Assembly (NCBI GenBank): GCA_948474755.1
Contig: CAOLHI010001017.1
Coordinates: 124,001 to 188,000, forward strand
DNA length: 64,000 nt
Reading direction: 5' to 3'
Source: Ctenosaura bakeri
Taxonomy: Eukaryota > Chordata > Lepidosauria > Squamata > Iguanidae
The stretch's first letter is position 1. The number at the start of each line of letters is the position of its first letter. The position numbers and the translations under genes were made by a program. Of this stretch, positions 1-12,068 are shown one piece after another. The notes under the pieces are model-generated. The model was not told where the DNA came from. It saw only the letters and a program-made list of their open reading frames with translations, and did not search any database.

Positions 1-184
1 AGAGCCAGCATGCTGTAGTGATTTGTGCATAGGGCTATCACTCTGGAGACCATAGTTTGATTCCCTTCTTGGCCAAGGGAACCTACTGGGTGATCTTGTG
101 TGCATTAAACACTCTTAGCCTCAGGTATGCCTTTGATAGGTTCACCTTAGGATCACCATAAGGCACACAAAAGCAACAGTACAT
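1..184 (+). mobile_element. Sauria-type tRNA-derived SINE
   Basis: This is a non-coding SINE moved by LINE machinery. The head holds a degenerate RNA polymerase III B box (AGTTTGATTCCC near 55-66). The body has the motif for 'ACCTACTGGGTGATCTTG', then 'GATAGGTTCACCTTAGG', and ends in 'AAGGCACACAAAAGCAACA', as expected for the Sauria family known from squamates. The copy may begin upstream of the window. It ends in a GGAA microsatellite. Divergence from the family pattern is visible, so it is not young. Confidence 0.8.
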
Positions 185-250
185 AGGAAGGAAGGAAGGA
201 AGGAAGGAAGGAAGGAAGGAAGGAAGGAAGGAAGGAAGGAAGGAAGGAAA
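185..250. repeat. (GGAA)n microsatellite
   Basis: About 16 near-perfect GGAA units directly follow the SINE tail. The array probably expanded from the SINE's simple 3' end. No function can be assigned. Confidence 0.95.
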
Positions 251-1604
251 CATGTGTATGTGTGTAATCTCACACACATACACCCAGATGAAGCTGTAAG
301 TCTCAGGATTCATGGGTTTTATTATGTTCCGGGCTATAGATAGATTATGTTCCAGGCTATAGATAATGATTTGCAGTTCTATTTTGTTTTAATTTTTACA
401 TGTTTCTGAATTTTGTGTTTCCTGACATGCAGACCATTCTAGAAAACTTTTAAACAACTTCTCTTATGGACTGTAACAGCTGTGGCTTGACACCAACTCT
501 GTATACTCATAGAAAGTGTATTTGGAATAACTAACACATATATATTAACTACAGGTTTCAAGATTGAACAAAGGTTCCTTTTTCTGCCTCAGACTATGTT
601 GTTTTAAATCCAACTGTTAATCCTAAGTAGAATGGACCCATTGAATCAATGGAACTTACATTATTATTGATTTACCAAGTTTCCATTAATTCAGTGAATC
701 TCTCTTGGTTAACAATTCAATTTGTGCAATACAGATGAAGAAATTTATTGAGTGGCAAGAGATCACCTAGAGACCTGCATGTGGTATGGTAAACAGAAAG
801 AACTCTTTTCCTCCATTCTCCTTGTACACATAGAGTTCTTCCCTCCATTCAACTGAATGAAGAAGGCATTATGAATAGTGGAGTCTCAAATCCACATCAC
901 AGCTCTGCATCTACAGCAAGAAGTAGTAGGAACTAGTGACATTCTAATTGCCATCTAAATAAAGGGGTTCTGTACATGCACAGTCATATAAAGTAGAGAT
1001 GTGTCCAAAGGTATGATTGAAAAAAACCCATGAAATTCCTAGAACGTTTTGGTAGGAATATCCAAATTTATCTCACACTTTGCAAAATCCAGGGGTATTT
1101 CCTTTTGGAATTTCAATTTGGGTGGCCACTCTAATTGTAAACCTTTCTCACTTTCAAATTGGCCTACAAAGAGAATGCTTCAGAAAGCTGTGCGAGCAGT
1201 GAATGCACACGATTATAGTTGTGCTCTGTGACTGCAGCACAGCTCGCTGCCAAGATTCCTTCATCACTGTTGGAAGCTCTAACCAATATTTCCAATGAAA
1301 ATTAATATTGAGAAAACATCATTATATCTAGTATACTAAGGTTCTGTCTCCTTTTGTAGTTGTTGAGTATCTTTTCGAATGGTTTTGATATCAAAATGAT
1401 ATCAAGTGCTATCACCAGGTAGGCCTGGGCCAAAGTAACACTTTGTTCCTTCTAATTCTTCAGCCTATTGTATGCTGTCAATGTTCTTTTTTTCCAGTAT
1501 TCTTATTGTTCAAGAATATCCTAATGTCCTTGGACTTCTTCTGCCCTCTGCCATACCCCATGCAACATTTTTACTCCTGCCAAGCTGACAGCCTCCCTGC
1601 TTTC
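251..1604. other. Unannotated AT-rich DNA
   Basis: No repeat family, exon or RNA is recognisable here. Short open frames lack protein features and are consistent with chance. Confidence 0.6.
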
Positions 1605-2302
1605 ATAGGCCCTTTCCGCACTGAGGTTTCTAGCGCAAGCGGGGGAGGCCGGCAAGCGCAAGAAGGCTCGTCCGGGAGGCTGCCGCTTCCCCCCTCCTTC
1701 CTTCCGCAGGCGAAGGAACCAGCGGGGAAGCGGCACCGAAGGAGGCTTGCCGCGCAAGCCGCCCTCCCACCCCGTGTGAAGCGGGAGACCTCGCGCCGGA
1801 TTCCCACCCCGCGCGCGCCCGCAAAGCGGGCGGCGTCGTGCCGGATTCCCCCCCGTGCGCGCTGGATTCCTCCCCCCCGCGCGCGCCGGATTTCCCCTGC
1901 CCGCGCGCCGGATTCCCCCCACGCGCGCCGGATTCCCCCCACGCCCGCGCGAAGCGGGCGGCGTTGTGTCGCTGCGCGCGTGCGCGCGCGAAGCGGGCGT
2001 CGCGTCCGTCGCCCTACCTCCCCACCCCGCTACTTCCTTCCGCAGGGGCAGAGGGAAGGAAGCGCGACCCGGCCGGCTCCCGGAGGCTCCGCACGAAAGG
2101 TAAGTGCGGGTGGGCTCCGGGAGCGTTGCGCGAGCGCGGGGTGATTTTCACTTGGAAGCAAAAATCAAAAAACCCGCGCTCGTGCCGCTTCAGCCCCGTG
2201 AGCCGGGCGGAAGTGGGAGTGCGTCGTGCGGAGCGACGCTCCCACTCCCGCGAGGCTCACGGGGCTATCGCGCGAGCAAAGGCCCGTGCGAAAAGGGCCA
2301 TA
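1605..2302. mobile_element. GC-rich foldback DNA transposon, non-autonomous, 3-bp duplication ATA
   Basis: The element proper is 1608-2299 (692 bp). The left end reads GGCCCTTTCCGCAC and the right end is the complement of GGCCCTTTTCGCACG. ATA flanks both sides (1605-1607 and 2300-2302). The interior is extremely CpG-rich. It contains a degenerate minisatellite built on GCGCCGGATTCC (about 1795-1945) and a hairpin around 2211-2250 in which GTGGGAGTGCGTCG pairs with CGACGCTCCCAC. It encodes no transposase: open frames of up to 180 codons are low-complexity Arg/Pro/Ala translations of the GC-rich DNA. The same ends occur at 9152, 17870, 19479 and 56430. The superfamily is uncertain. Confidence 0.85.
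1780..1960. repeat. Degenerate GC-rich minisatellite inside foldback element
   Basis: Roughly six imperfect copies of a unit containing GCGCCGGATTCC and a C-run, with spacing of about 18-35 bp. It lies wholly within the 1608-2299 element and forms a local CpG island. Confidence 0.75.
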
Positions 2303-2743
2303 GCCATTGCACTGAAAGTCACTGTTACTGAATGTTCTGAGCCATCATATATAGTCAGTCAGTCAGTTTGTGTTCACTAATAACATATACTTGCTTTATG
2401 TAATCATTATCTTGGCCTTTTCAATCAACATGCACAGAAGTGAGCAAGTTAGTCGAACTATCATCCACTCCCAATTCTGACACCCTTCTCAGGCAGAGAA
2501 TGATGCAGTTACATAGGAAAATGTTCCTTATGCTTGGATGGCCTCCATTCAGCTGAAGACTCTGGATTTCTTTTGTTTGTTTGTTCAGCTTATTATCACA
2601 GAAAGAGCAATCTGCATGGGAGGTGGAATGATGGAACTGAAGATGGGGGCAATTAGGCTAGCCTACTTCCTTCTTTCACAGACATGCTTAAATAACTTCA
2701 TGTGGCTAGTATTGCAGATTTGACCTGTCATATCTGTGGGCCT
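2303..2743. other. Unannotated DNA
   Basis: No recognisable feature. A short GTCA/CAGT run occurs at about 2354-2367. Confidence 0.5.
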
Positions 2744-2935
2744 GAGAGCCAGCACGGTATAGTGGAGACCAGAGTTTAGTTCCCCACTCAGCCATGGAAA
2801 TCTACTGGGTGATCTTGGATGAGTCAGACACTCTCAGCCCCAGAAATCCCAGTGATAGGTGACCTTGGGGTCACCTAAGTTGAAAATGACTTGAAGGCAC
2901 ACCACCACAACAACAACAACCACAACAACCACCTA
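2744..2935 (+). mobile_element. Sauria-type SINE
   Basis: The SINE order is clear: a GAGAGCCAGCACGGTATAG head, a 'TTTAGTTCCCCACTCAGCCATGG' B-box region, 'CTACTGGGTGATCTTGG', 'CACTCTCAGCC', then 'AAAATGACTTGAAGGCACAC' and a CAACAACAA tail. The internal 'GGCAATGGCAAACC' segment seen in longer copies is missing, a common deletion. No target duplication could be fixed. Confidence 0.87.
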
Positions 2936-5860
2936 TGGGCCTGTTCTTTAATATCTACTGTGTTGGCAAAGCCTTAAGAAAATAGCTAATACTTTTTTTA
3001 TGATGGGAAATCTCTCTAGCCTTTTGTAACGTCTCAGATGGGAAAAGCATTAAAACTAAATAGCAGTTTGAATCTGGAAAAGAGTCTGAAAATGTTCTGT
3101 TGTTTTTCAAAAGCCATAGTTGTGTACCCCAGGGAATTCTGATTAGCAGTTGTGCTGCCTGCTTCAGTGGTCTACTTGCTTTCTATATGTGCTGCTTGTT
3201 AGACTTGTAAATAAACATAAATCACTGACATCCAATACATCCTCTTGTAACAAGAAAACAGATCCCACAAAAAAACCTCTGCTAGAATTTCCTAGCCTAC
3301 ACTTTGAATAAATATGACAGTATAAGAAACTATTAGCAATATAACAGATGTGTTGTATACAGAATGTTTTATTCACTTCGAATAATTGCTTGACTTTGTT
3401 ATATATGTACCTTCCCCCAAAATCAATATAAAATATTAACAAAAAATGCAACATCTCCCTCTGTTTTCTCCACCCCTCTTTTCTTTAACATTCTCTTCAA
3501 AAGAATACTGGTATAAATCTTCTCAGACTGAACTCTGGCAGCTTGTTTCAGCTTCCTGGTATATGTCTCTGGGACAGTATAACAGAAGATGAGAATGTCT
3601 CACAATTCTAACACTTTCAGAGGCAAAATCTTATTAAGATCTGGCATCACACAAACTGTGTGACAGAGCTAGGGAGGAATCCCTAGACAATTAGTAGTGA
3701 TGCTAAAATATTTCTAGTTTCCTTTTGGTTTGGTTTGGTTTTTAATTTTCTTAGTATAGGAAGAGTCTTTAATTCATTAACTGTAAGTGTGTCAGCCACT
3801 GTGCGGTTTCAATAACCATTAAATATTGATCAATGCCTTCTTTCCATTCATGTAAAAAACAACAACAATGAGTCATAAGACAGCTTCTCCAGGATGACAA
3901 ATATGAAAATATATTTTGTGGCCTTTTATTTTATTCCAGTAGGAAATAAATGTACTTATCTTGAGCAGAGCAAACTGTCAGCAGGGGATTTTTCTAAATA
4001 TCAGAGTCATTCACATGCCACGTTCCATCATCTGCGGAAATCAATACTTTAGAAATAGGCTTCTCCCTTTTTTGTACTTGGTAGTATCTGCCATTTCTCT
4101 TCAGTTGCCTCCCTAAGCTGTGGTGTAGTCCGTTGCATGTTGCCTAGTTCTATTGACCCAAAATGTATAAATCCAGTGCTGTGTCATAAGATTTTTAAAA
4201 GCTCTTGTACCAAACCATATCCTGATAACTCTTTCACAACACAAGCTGACTTATATGTACACTTCTCTGTTTGGTATATGACCCAATTGCTTACAGATGG
4301 AAGTCTGAACTTCTTCCCTTAAAAACCATTTGTCTTGAAGTAGGTTAGTAACAACTTTTGCAATTTTGCATTTCTAATACCTCAGTATTGCTGCTTTTTC
4401 TGAAATATCAGGAAAAAAGCAGCTTTAGAAATCAGTTAATATTTATTTTTTAAAAAACCAAAACACATTCCACCAATTACAGCTGAACCTCATAATTTAA
4501 TCAGTGATTAATCAACTTTAATTGTTTAGTTGAAACTGCAATTCACTTGGAAATGAAGTGAGGTGATCTAGTATTTTTTCTGTGATGGCTGCCTCACTTA
4601 TTTAGAGCTACAAGTGTAAAATGTACACAAATGTGTAAAAAGTAAAACTGTTATTCAATACTTATTACTTTTTAGTAATGTTAGTTTTAAACATTTTAAA
4701 TGTTGCATTCAATTATTGCTTTTATATGCTACTTTTAAATTAGCTATATTTAATTTTTTGTTACCTTATAATATTACTTTAGAGAGAAGTGGGGGCTGCC
4801 ATTTCTGGCTCCTTGTAGCATGTCTTGATTAAAAAAAACTGAGATGAATATATTAATAAATGCATGTTATTAATTACTTTTGACAAATGAGTGACATATT
4901 TCGTATAAAATACTGAGCACTAAGTAGTAACTTGTTGCCTTTTTTTTTACCTATGTTTCAAAACTCTGCATTTGCTGTTGTTTTCATCACAATCATAATG
5001 CAACTGTGCTACCATGTCATCAGAATCCAACATGAGATTGAATCCAACATGTCACATGAGTACATCAAGTAGACTGGTGCTATTATGACAATCACCTGTT
5101 CAGCTATTATACAAGACATTAATATGATTAAGACTGCATACATGTCACTACCCAGAGACAGGAAAATTAGCAGAAAAGAGATAATATGTTTAATTAACCT
5201 TTATTAACATAAAAAAATCTAATTCAGTTGCATTCATATCTAAAGACAAACCATTACATTTATTACCCTGGCTTTAAAATTTGAGTTAACTAAATTTTAA
5301 CATTAACATAACTAAAATACTTTAAATAACCTGAACGTTTTATTACACCCACCCCTGTCCTTGTGAGGAAAGGAAGCAACTGCAAGAACTTTCTGAAAAC
5401 TCCATTTATCATCCATCCCACTGAAACCTTTCTCTGACATTCCCTTGTTCTCTCCTCTATAATCCTGTCTCCAGACTTCCCCATTTCTTTAGTCTACTGC
5501 TTCCCATGCAAATACCAGAAAACTTTCAGGGTTAAGAACTTCAAAACTGACTTCCCTGGGACAGAAGTGCTATAGCGTTTATGCGCTGGCTGATACAAAA
5601 CACAGTGGCATTATTAGATCATCATTGCTTTCCAAGCTGCCCTTACTATTGGTCTACAATCTTAGAATTAGGTAAACTGCTATACTCTGATAATGTATTA
5701 AAATAAATTGTTTGGATTTTCTCACTGAACAGTTCAATTAAATTTTTGAATTTAATTAGTTGTTTTAACTAAGTTGTCCCTTTCTGTTAGAAAATAGCCA
5801 GCTTAATTATTTCAACTGGTCATTTCCTATCTTCATCACTAATAAGCATGAAATGATGCC
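2936..5860. other. Unannotated AT-rich DNA
   Basis: About 2.9 kb with no confident repeat or gene. The longest open frame is 96 codons (minus strand, about 3164-3454). It has no domain and is probably chance. Confidence 0.6.
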
Positions 5861-5998
5861 TATGGCCATTTCCGCACTAAACTATTACAGGCTAGTGCAG
5901 AAATGCAGGCCCCTCCTGAAACTGCAAACCCCAGGATTCCATAGGATGTTGCAAATGGAATAATAGCACTATAACAGTCTAGTGCAGAAATGGTCTGT
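5861..5998. mobile_element. Short AT-type inverted-repeat DNA transposon
   Basis: The element is 5864-5995. It starts GGCCATTTCCGCACTA and ends with the complement (AGTGCAGAAATGGTC). The centre has 'CTGCAAACCCCAGGATTCC', typical of this family. The possible duplication is TAT/TGT (one mismatch). It is shorter than sister copies, having lost much of the left half. Confidence 0.8.
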
Positions 5999-6123
5999 GC
6001 ATAATATTATGTGTACTTGCTCAGTGGTGAGCTATTGTGGCACATTCCTGCACATCTAGAAATGGCCAAAGACACTTAGATGATTCAGGTGGAAAGTCCA
6101 AATGACACTTGAAGATTTACTTG

Positions 6124-6250
6124 GGCCATTTTCACACTAGACAGTTCTAGTGCTATTATTGAGGCCCCTCCCTAAACTGCAAACCCCAGGATTCCATAAG
6201 ATATGGAAAGTGGAATCATAGCGCTATAACAGTCTAGTGTGGAAATGTCC
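6124..6250. mobile_element. Short AT-type inverted-repeat DNA transposon
   Basis: It begins GGCCATTTTCACACTAGAC and ends GTCTAGTGTGGAAATGTCC, sharing the 'AAACTGCAAACCCCAGG' core. No target duplication is visible (TTG versus AAA), so the ends or flanks have changed. It lies only 128 bp from the previous copy. Confidence 0.8.
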
Positions 6251-6399
6251 AAAGACATGCACATTTGAGAATGACTTGTGCTCTGTAGAACCAGAGATGG
6301 GTTAGGTTGCAATAGAGAAAAGAAAACTCAGTTGCCACTGTGCCTTTTGGGAACTATACATAGCCTTTTTAATGTTCCCAGTCCTTTTAGTTTTCTGTT

Positions 6400-6574
6400 T
6401 TACCCAGGATCTTCAATACTACTAGGCTCATGGTTTCATTTGCCTTTTTTTCATTGTTGTTCTACTCTGTATTTTATCATTTTATTTGTAATCTTCTCTG
6501 AAAATATTTTTATCAAAAGGTGGCATATAAATTCTGTGACTGACTGACTGACTGAATAAATAAATAAATATTTG
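6400..6574 (+). repeat. Possible LINE 3' end with AATAAA-type tail
   Basis: The pattern 'AGGTGGCATATAAATTCTG' followed by (GACT)n and (AATA)n resembles the 3' tails of vertebrate LINE/SINE copies. No coding remnant is recognisable, so the family is not assigned. Confidence 0.35.
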
Positions 6575-8582
6575 CCTTCATCTCAGACTGGGGGTGAGGA
6601 AAATCCATATTGCTCTAATACATGAAAAAATCCAAGCAATTAGTACAGCAAAAAGAAACCTATTTTTACCCCACAATAAAAAGCCAGATGGTTCCATCTG
6701 CAGAATATTTCCAAAGTATGACATATGTTTCATTTAATTCTTAAACTTTGTTCACAACGAAAGAAGAAGAAGAATGCTTTTGTTTTATTCATAGCTTCTG
6801 TCTTTGGAGGTTTTTACAGACTATTTTCCAAGAACAGGTGAAGTGTGAAGTTATCTTTACAGCTTATTTTTATGCAGCATTTTAAGAAATGTGCAATATA
6901 TTTGCTTTATTGTCCATTGCTGGCATTCTTTTCATACCAGCAAAACTGGATCTTAGTTTTATTAGTGGAATTCTATTCTGCAGGAACAACAATGGAACAT
7001 ATGTTGGAAACAAAATTTTGCTTTCAATTGCATTTCTAATTTTAGGTCCTGCAATCACATAATTCTTTCAGCTTCAGCAGCAATGACAGTTTGACCATGT
7101 TATCTCACTGAAATTGGAGTGCTTTATTTGAAATATGGATAACAATTTAGCTTGTATCATATTGTCTGGGGACTCCAGAAAGGTGGCAGCCATCAGCCAA
7201 GCCATAGCCTATCTTTTTAAAATCGTAATTCCACAGAGGATTGCTATGCAGCATAATGTTGCTTGATTCTCAGACAGGAAGCTGGTCCCATTAGAACTAT
7301 CAAGTTGACTCAGGGCTGACCTATATCTTCAAACAACATTAAGACTTACCTGATGCAGGTGCACCTGCTAGCCACACCTGACTGGAGGCAAGGCATACAG
7401 TATTATTAAGAAAGACCCTTGCAGACATACACACAACTTTTTTTTGTATAGACAAAATCTCTGATTCAGCCAATGTTCCTAATCACAAGAATACTTCCAA
7501 AGCTTTGGGCATGTGGGACCCTTCTTCATTAATGCCAGAACCACAGCTGCTTGAATGCATAGTTGGACTATGGATGGACTATGTTCTGTCTTTTCTCCAG
7601 TATCATACCTACTATTTGGCAGAGTAAGACTGATGCTTCAAGTGGTATATGAAGGGGAACAAAGACAGTCCACAGAAATCTTCATAAGCCTCCCACCCCA
7701 GGAACCCCCCTTCCACATCTTCATGTACCATAATCCAAGGACAATGGTATGTTATTGTGACTGTCTAGTACTGTCATATCTGCTCAGTATGCTGTCTGCT
7801 TATGTTGCACAGTCATCTTCACCTAAGGCAGCTCCATTAGGAAATGTCCCTGACCAAATGACCAGACAAGGAGGAAGCCAGGCTGAGCTGCACAATCCAG
7901 TTGATATCATATGTGAATAGGCATCACTCTTTGAAAACATGGCACATGTTGGTACCCCTGTTCTTATGCTGCAACATTTGTTTGCGATGCAGTTCAGGAG
8001 AAAGGAATATGTGTACCACCAGCCGTCCTGTGCCCCAAAATAAGTTTGCTGCCCTGATAATGACCTGGAAATCATCCCACCGTCAGCTTTGTAATAACTA
8101 TTCAGGTTGCTTCCTTGTGTGGAATTAAGAGAAGACTTCCATCTTGTCTTTTCCTTAGCACAATGCTTTAGCCCACCTCTGCTCATCTCTCTCCTACTTC
8201 ACTGGCTAAGACTGGTGTGAGCAAGAAAACTTGCAGTGCTGCCGCTGGCACTGCCATTAGACAAATTCCCTCACACATTGGATACTGCGAGTTAAATTGC
8301 TGAAGACAGAGCTGTGAATACCATGCAACTTGTCCTGTGGCACATACACTAGCCTGGTATTCTTGGCTATGATAGTGAAATAGGTATGGCATTGCACCCT
8401 TATTTCTTTAGACTGCAGGATTGAAGGGGTTTTGGTATTTGACAGCTAACCTATATCTGTTTGGAGATCCTTCTTGTTACCTTCCGGCTCCCTGGGCTCC
8501 CAACTTGTGAACAACTGTATAGTCCAAGCAGGCAGATTCAGCATCAACACTCTTTTAGGCTATTTTATTAAAATAGGCAAAC
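6575..8582. other. Unannotated DNA
   Basis: No confident repeat or exon. Overlapping open frames at 7555-8392 (up to 128 codons on the minus strand) lack recognised domains and are not called as genes. Confidence 0.5.
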
Positions 8583-8767
8583 ATAGGCTATTTCCACACT
8601 ACACTGTTATAATGCTATTATTCCACTTTCAACATCCTGTGGAATTCTGGGGTTTGTAGTTTACTGAGGCCACAGATGCCCCTCCCTAAACTGCAAACCC
8701 CAGGATTCCATAGGATGTTGAAAGTGGAATAATAGCACCATAACAGTGTAGTGTGGAAATGGCCATA
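8583..8767. mobile_element. AT-type short DNA transposon, duplication ATA
   Basis: The element is 8586-8764 (179 bp), with flanking ATA at 8583-8585 and 8765-8767. Long inverted ends read GGCYATTTCCACACTACACT..., extending inward through TTATTCCACTTTCAACATCC; the centre holds 'GGTTTGTAGTTTACTGAGG'. Nearly the whole element folds back on itself. No coding capacity. Confidence 0.9.
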
Positions 8768-9148
8768 GTAATATATATGTGCTTATGCACACAGATACAC
8801 ACATACTTCCATTGAGAAGGAATTTAGACTTCTCATTATCTAGGCACATAACTTATCACTGACTTTATATTTCTAGTAAGGTATCAAACCTTTTGGATCA
8901 TATTCATTTTCATCATATTCTTCATATTCATCTTAGCAAACAACACTAAGAAGCAGCTATATAATCTAACATTTGTAAGGTATTAACCATCTTACATATA
9001 ACCAAAACCTAATCATTTACTTTACTTCTAGCAGGCATTCATGGGGGAAACACTACTCTTCTGCAGGCATTTATCTATCTAGATAAGAAAACATAATCCA
9101 TACAGATAGGTTTATATTTAGAAAATATAAATCTCCCTTCTGCCTCTC
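8768..9148. other. Unannotated AT-rich DNA
   Basis: Nothing recognisable. Confidence 0.5.
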
Positions 9149-9528
9149 TCTGGCCCTTTTCGCATGTTTTTTTTTTTTGCGCAAGTGCCGCTTGAGTGTC
9201 GCGTGAGTGGGAGCGTCGCTCCGTATGATGCACTCCCACTCGTGCGATGTTCACAAGGCTAAAGCGGGGCACGCGCGCATTTTCTTATTTTCGGCTGCAT
9301 GCGGTGCTTCAGCGAGCCGGGGCGGTCGCGCTTCCTTCCCCCAGCACAGCCTACAGCTCCCAGACTGCGCTGTGGAAGGAAGGGGTGGGGCGCGAGTGCG
9401 ACAGTTGCGTTACCAGGAAGCCAATGCAGGAGGCAAGAAGGGCTGTCGTGAGTGGCTCGTGTGAGTGGCTGCTCGCGCAAGCACCGCTCCCCACTGCCGT
9501 GACAAGGTAAGGTGCGAAAAGGGCCTCT
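9149..9528. mobile_element. GC-rich foldback DNA transposon, duplication TCT
   Basis: The element is 9152-9525 (374 bp). It starts GGCCCTTTTCGCATG and ends GGTGCGAAAAGGGCC. TCT repeats on both sides (9149-9151, 9526-9528). It carries the hairpin GAGTGGGAGCGTCGC / GATGCACTCCCACTC (about 9207-9243). The internal block 9290-9450 matches, in inverse orientation, the element at 56430-56851, so the two are one family. Open frames are translations of this non-coding repeat. Confidence 0.9.
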
Positions 9529-9551
9529 CTCTCTCTCTCTTTCTCTCTCTA
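9524..9551. repeat. (TC)n microsatellite
   Basis: A TC run immediately right of the foldback element. Because the target is TCT, the element may have landed in an existing TC tract. Confidence 0.9.
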
Positions 9552-10239
9552 ACAGCCTAAAGACTTTTAGAAACACAAGTCTAACCACATGGGATGCTAT
9601 AATAAACAACCTATCTTTGTGTTTAGGGATAGAGCTTTTATACTCTCCTTAGCTCCTCCTTGGTTTTATCTCCACTGACCAGGAGTGATTGCTAAACTCT
9701 CTTTTTGTTAATTAATGGGAAATGGAATTTCACTGGCCATCTACATGAGAAAACAAAGAAACCAATCATTGGCCATCACTATGCTGTCTGTGTGTCAACA
9801 AACAATTGAATCAATCTGATTAATACTCTCATAGCAATACACTATACCTTTTAGGTTTCTTCTCTATACTTTGGTCACTTGCTTCTTATATTCTCTGTCA
9901 GACCTTTTCTACTTTATCTACTTTGTTTTGGGCTAGGTGGCAGCATGTCCAGAACTGAATAGAAATCTGGTACCTCTTGCATAAACACATGGCTTTTTAC
10001 TCCATGAAAACATATATATTTCTTTATCATACAGACTTTGGAGACCCACATTTTGCAAAACATATACCACAATAGCATTTAGCCTATAATAATGAAGGGC
10101 TCTGTTCCATAGCTAGTATGGAAGTAAGTTAGTGCAGCTGGTTTTTGTACATGGAATGGAAAGTGAACATCATTTTATTCTTCATCTCAAACAGGAAAGT
10201 ATCTTGGACAAGCACTGACCATTTTATTATGAGAAAAGT

Positions 10240-10342
10240 CACTTTGTTGGACTACCAGTCCAAAAATCGTCTGGTCATTAGTTATATTGGTTAGAGTATT
10301 CTGGGAGTTGTAGTTCAAAAAATGTAGCTTTTCAAGCCTTTA
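10240..10342. mobile_element. Probable hAT-like short DNA transposon remnant
   Basis: It contains 'TTCTGGGAGTTGTAGTTCAA' on the right and 'TTGTTGGACTACCAGTCC' on the left, roughly mirror-related. This pattern is common in tetrapod hAT-type MITEs. Target duplication not resolved. Confidence 0.5.
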
Positions 10343-11181
10343 CATAAAGTAAGCAGTCCTAAAGATTGGAGGAAAACAGGCAGCAAGGTCATCACAACGT
10401 TGATGTCTTTGCAGTCTGTTTTCCTCCTATAATGAGGACTATTTACCCTATGAAAAGGTTGAGAAAGTTACCTTGGTCTACAACTCAGGAACATGTAGGA
10501 CTGACTCTCAGCTAAAGCAGACCAACTGAATCAACAGTATTCATGTACATGTTGACTCACCATTCAGCAATTGATCCAATGGGTTTATTCTTATTGCAAC
10601 TAAACAATAGGAGTCAGGTTGTAATAAGCATCTTGGCTTTTCATAGTCTATTGGAAGTCACAAGCACAGCAAGCAACAAAGAGTAAGAACTAAAGAAACA
10701 GGTTTAAAATGAGTAACAAGGATCTCTAAAACAAAAGTATAAGCATTTTTTTATTAAATAGTTTCTTAAGTATTAAAAAGTTCAGTAACAAAAAAACTAT
10801 AGATATTTTGATTACCTCTTTTCTCTATGGAATTTTCATAATATGGAAGGTGACTTATTTATCACAGTCATTTGTGCAACAGTGGATAATCTCTTGCTTT
10901 ATATCCCTTTCCCATAATCTCCCCTCAGCCTATTGTTTTATGGGCACCATTCTCCTAGCTAAGTTTAGTTAAGCTATCTCCTAATTAATACCATTCTGAC
11001 TAGCTATCTGTGCCTTTTTCCTTGATTGCTCTCCATTACTAGAATGCCTTCCCACCTGGTTCTTTTCCTCTTGTACTACAGTAGAGATGTCCAGCTTTGT
11101 CTGACCTTTGCAAACCTGTAGTACCTCCCATGATACTCTCCTAGGCAAGCTGCTAAAATGTACACTAGTCACTGCTATTGT
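10343..11181. other. Unannotated DNA
   Basis: No recognisable feature. Confidence 0.5.
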
Positions 11182-12066
11182 TAGGTGGATTTATAACTGG
11201 TTGATTGAGCAAAGTTAAAGAACACTCACCAATGAGTACTCACCAACTCTTTTCATCCTGGAAAGAAGTGACAGGATTCTGTCCTAGGCTCAGTGTTGTT
11301 TAACATCTTTATAAATGACTTGGATGACAGAATATAGAGCATGCCTAAGAAATCTGCAAATGAAATCAAATCGGAAGGGGTAGCTAATACTACAAGGGAC
11401 AGGATCAGAATTCAAAATGATCTTAAGATTGGGCCCAAACTAACAATATGAATTTCAACAGGAAAAATTGAGATTTTCCTTGGGGTGGGGGCATGAAATG
11501 CACAAATATAGGATGGGTGACACCTGGCTTGACAACAATACATGCAAAAAGAATCTAGGAGTCTAGAGTAGACCACAAGGTAAACATGAGTCAATATTTC
11601 AGGGAGGATGTTATCAAATTGGAACATGTCCACAGGAGGAAGATCAAGAAAGTAAAATTGAACCCTATGAGGAATGGCTTAGGAAGCTGGGTATGTGTAG
11701 CCTGGAGAAGAGAAGAATGAAAGGTGACATGATAGCTGTTTTTAAACAGTTGAAGGGAAAACATGTGGAAGATGGCATGAGATTATTTGCTGTTGCTCCA
11801 AAAACCAGAACATGAACCAGTGGATTCAAATTACAAGGAAAGAGCTTCTACCTAAACTTTAGGAAGAACTTCTTGCTGTTATTGAGGTTCAACAGTAGAA
11901 TGGACTGCCATGGAAGATGGAGATGGACTCTACCTCTTTAGACGTATTTAAACAGAGGTTGAATGGCCATCTCTCCAGAGTCCTTTAGCTAGGTATTCCT
12001 GTGTGACAGGGGGTTCAACTAGATGGCCCTTGTGGATCCTTCCAGCACTGATTCTATCGTTATATG
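11182..12066 (+). mobile_element. CR1 LINE, decayed 3' fragment
   Basis: This plus-strand copy begins inside the reverse-transcriptase region ('GATTTATAACTGGTTGA' is the CR1 'WICNWLT' region) and continues to the 3' UTR and a remnant of the ATTCTATG tail. It aligns throughout with the better copy at 43760-44826: 'TTGTTTAACATCTTTATAAA', 'GGGGTAGCTAATACTAC' and 'GTTGAAGGGAAAACATG' all have counterparts there. Many indels and a missing block in the middle (about 11610-11640) make it one of the older CR1 copies here. No intact frame remains. Confidence 0.85.
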
Positions 12067-12068
12067 AC

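Noticed and set aside
1443..2380. Long overlapping open frames (up to 233 codons) rich in Arg, Pro and Ala
   Set aside because: They are translations of a GC-rich foldback element and its minisatellite, occur in several frames on both strands, and show no domain.
6121..6253. 3-bp duplication at the 6124 element
   Set aside because: Flanks are TTG and AAA. No alignment of the ends gives an equal triplet.
7555..8392. Possible exon region with frames of 121 and 128 codons
   Set aside because: Opposite-strand frames overlap, no domain is recognised and no clear splice sites delimit them.
9207..9609. Open frames of 85-116 codons on both strands
   Set aside because: Frames lie in the non-coding foldback element. 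Similar peptides at 56418-56753 arise from the inverted copy, so the similarity reflects the transposon, not a gene.
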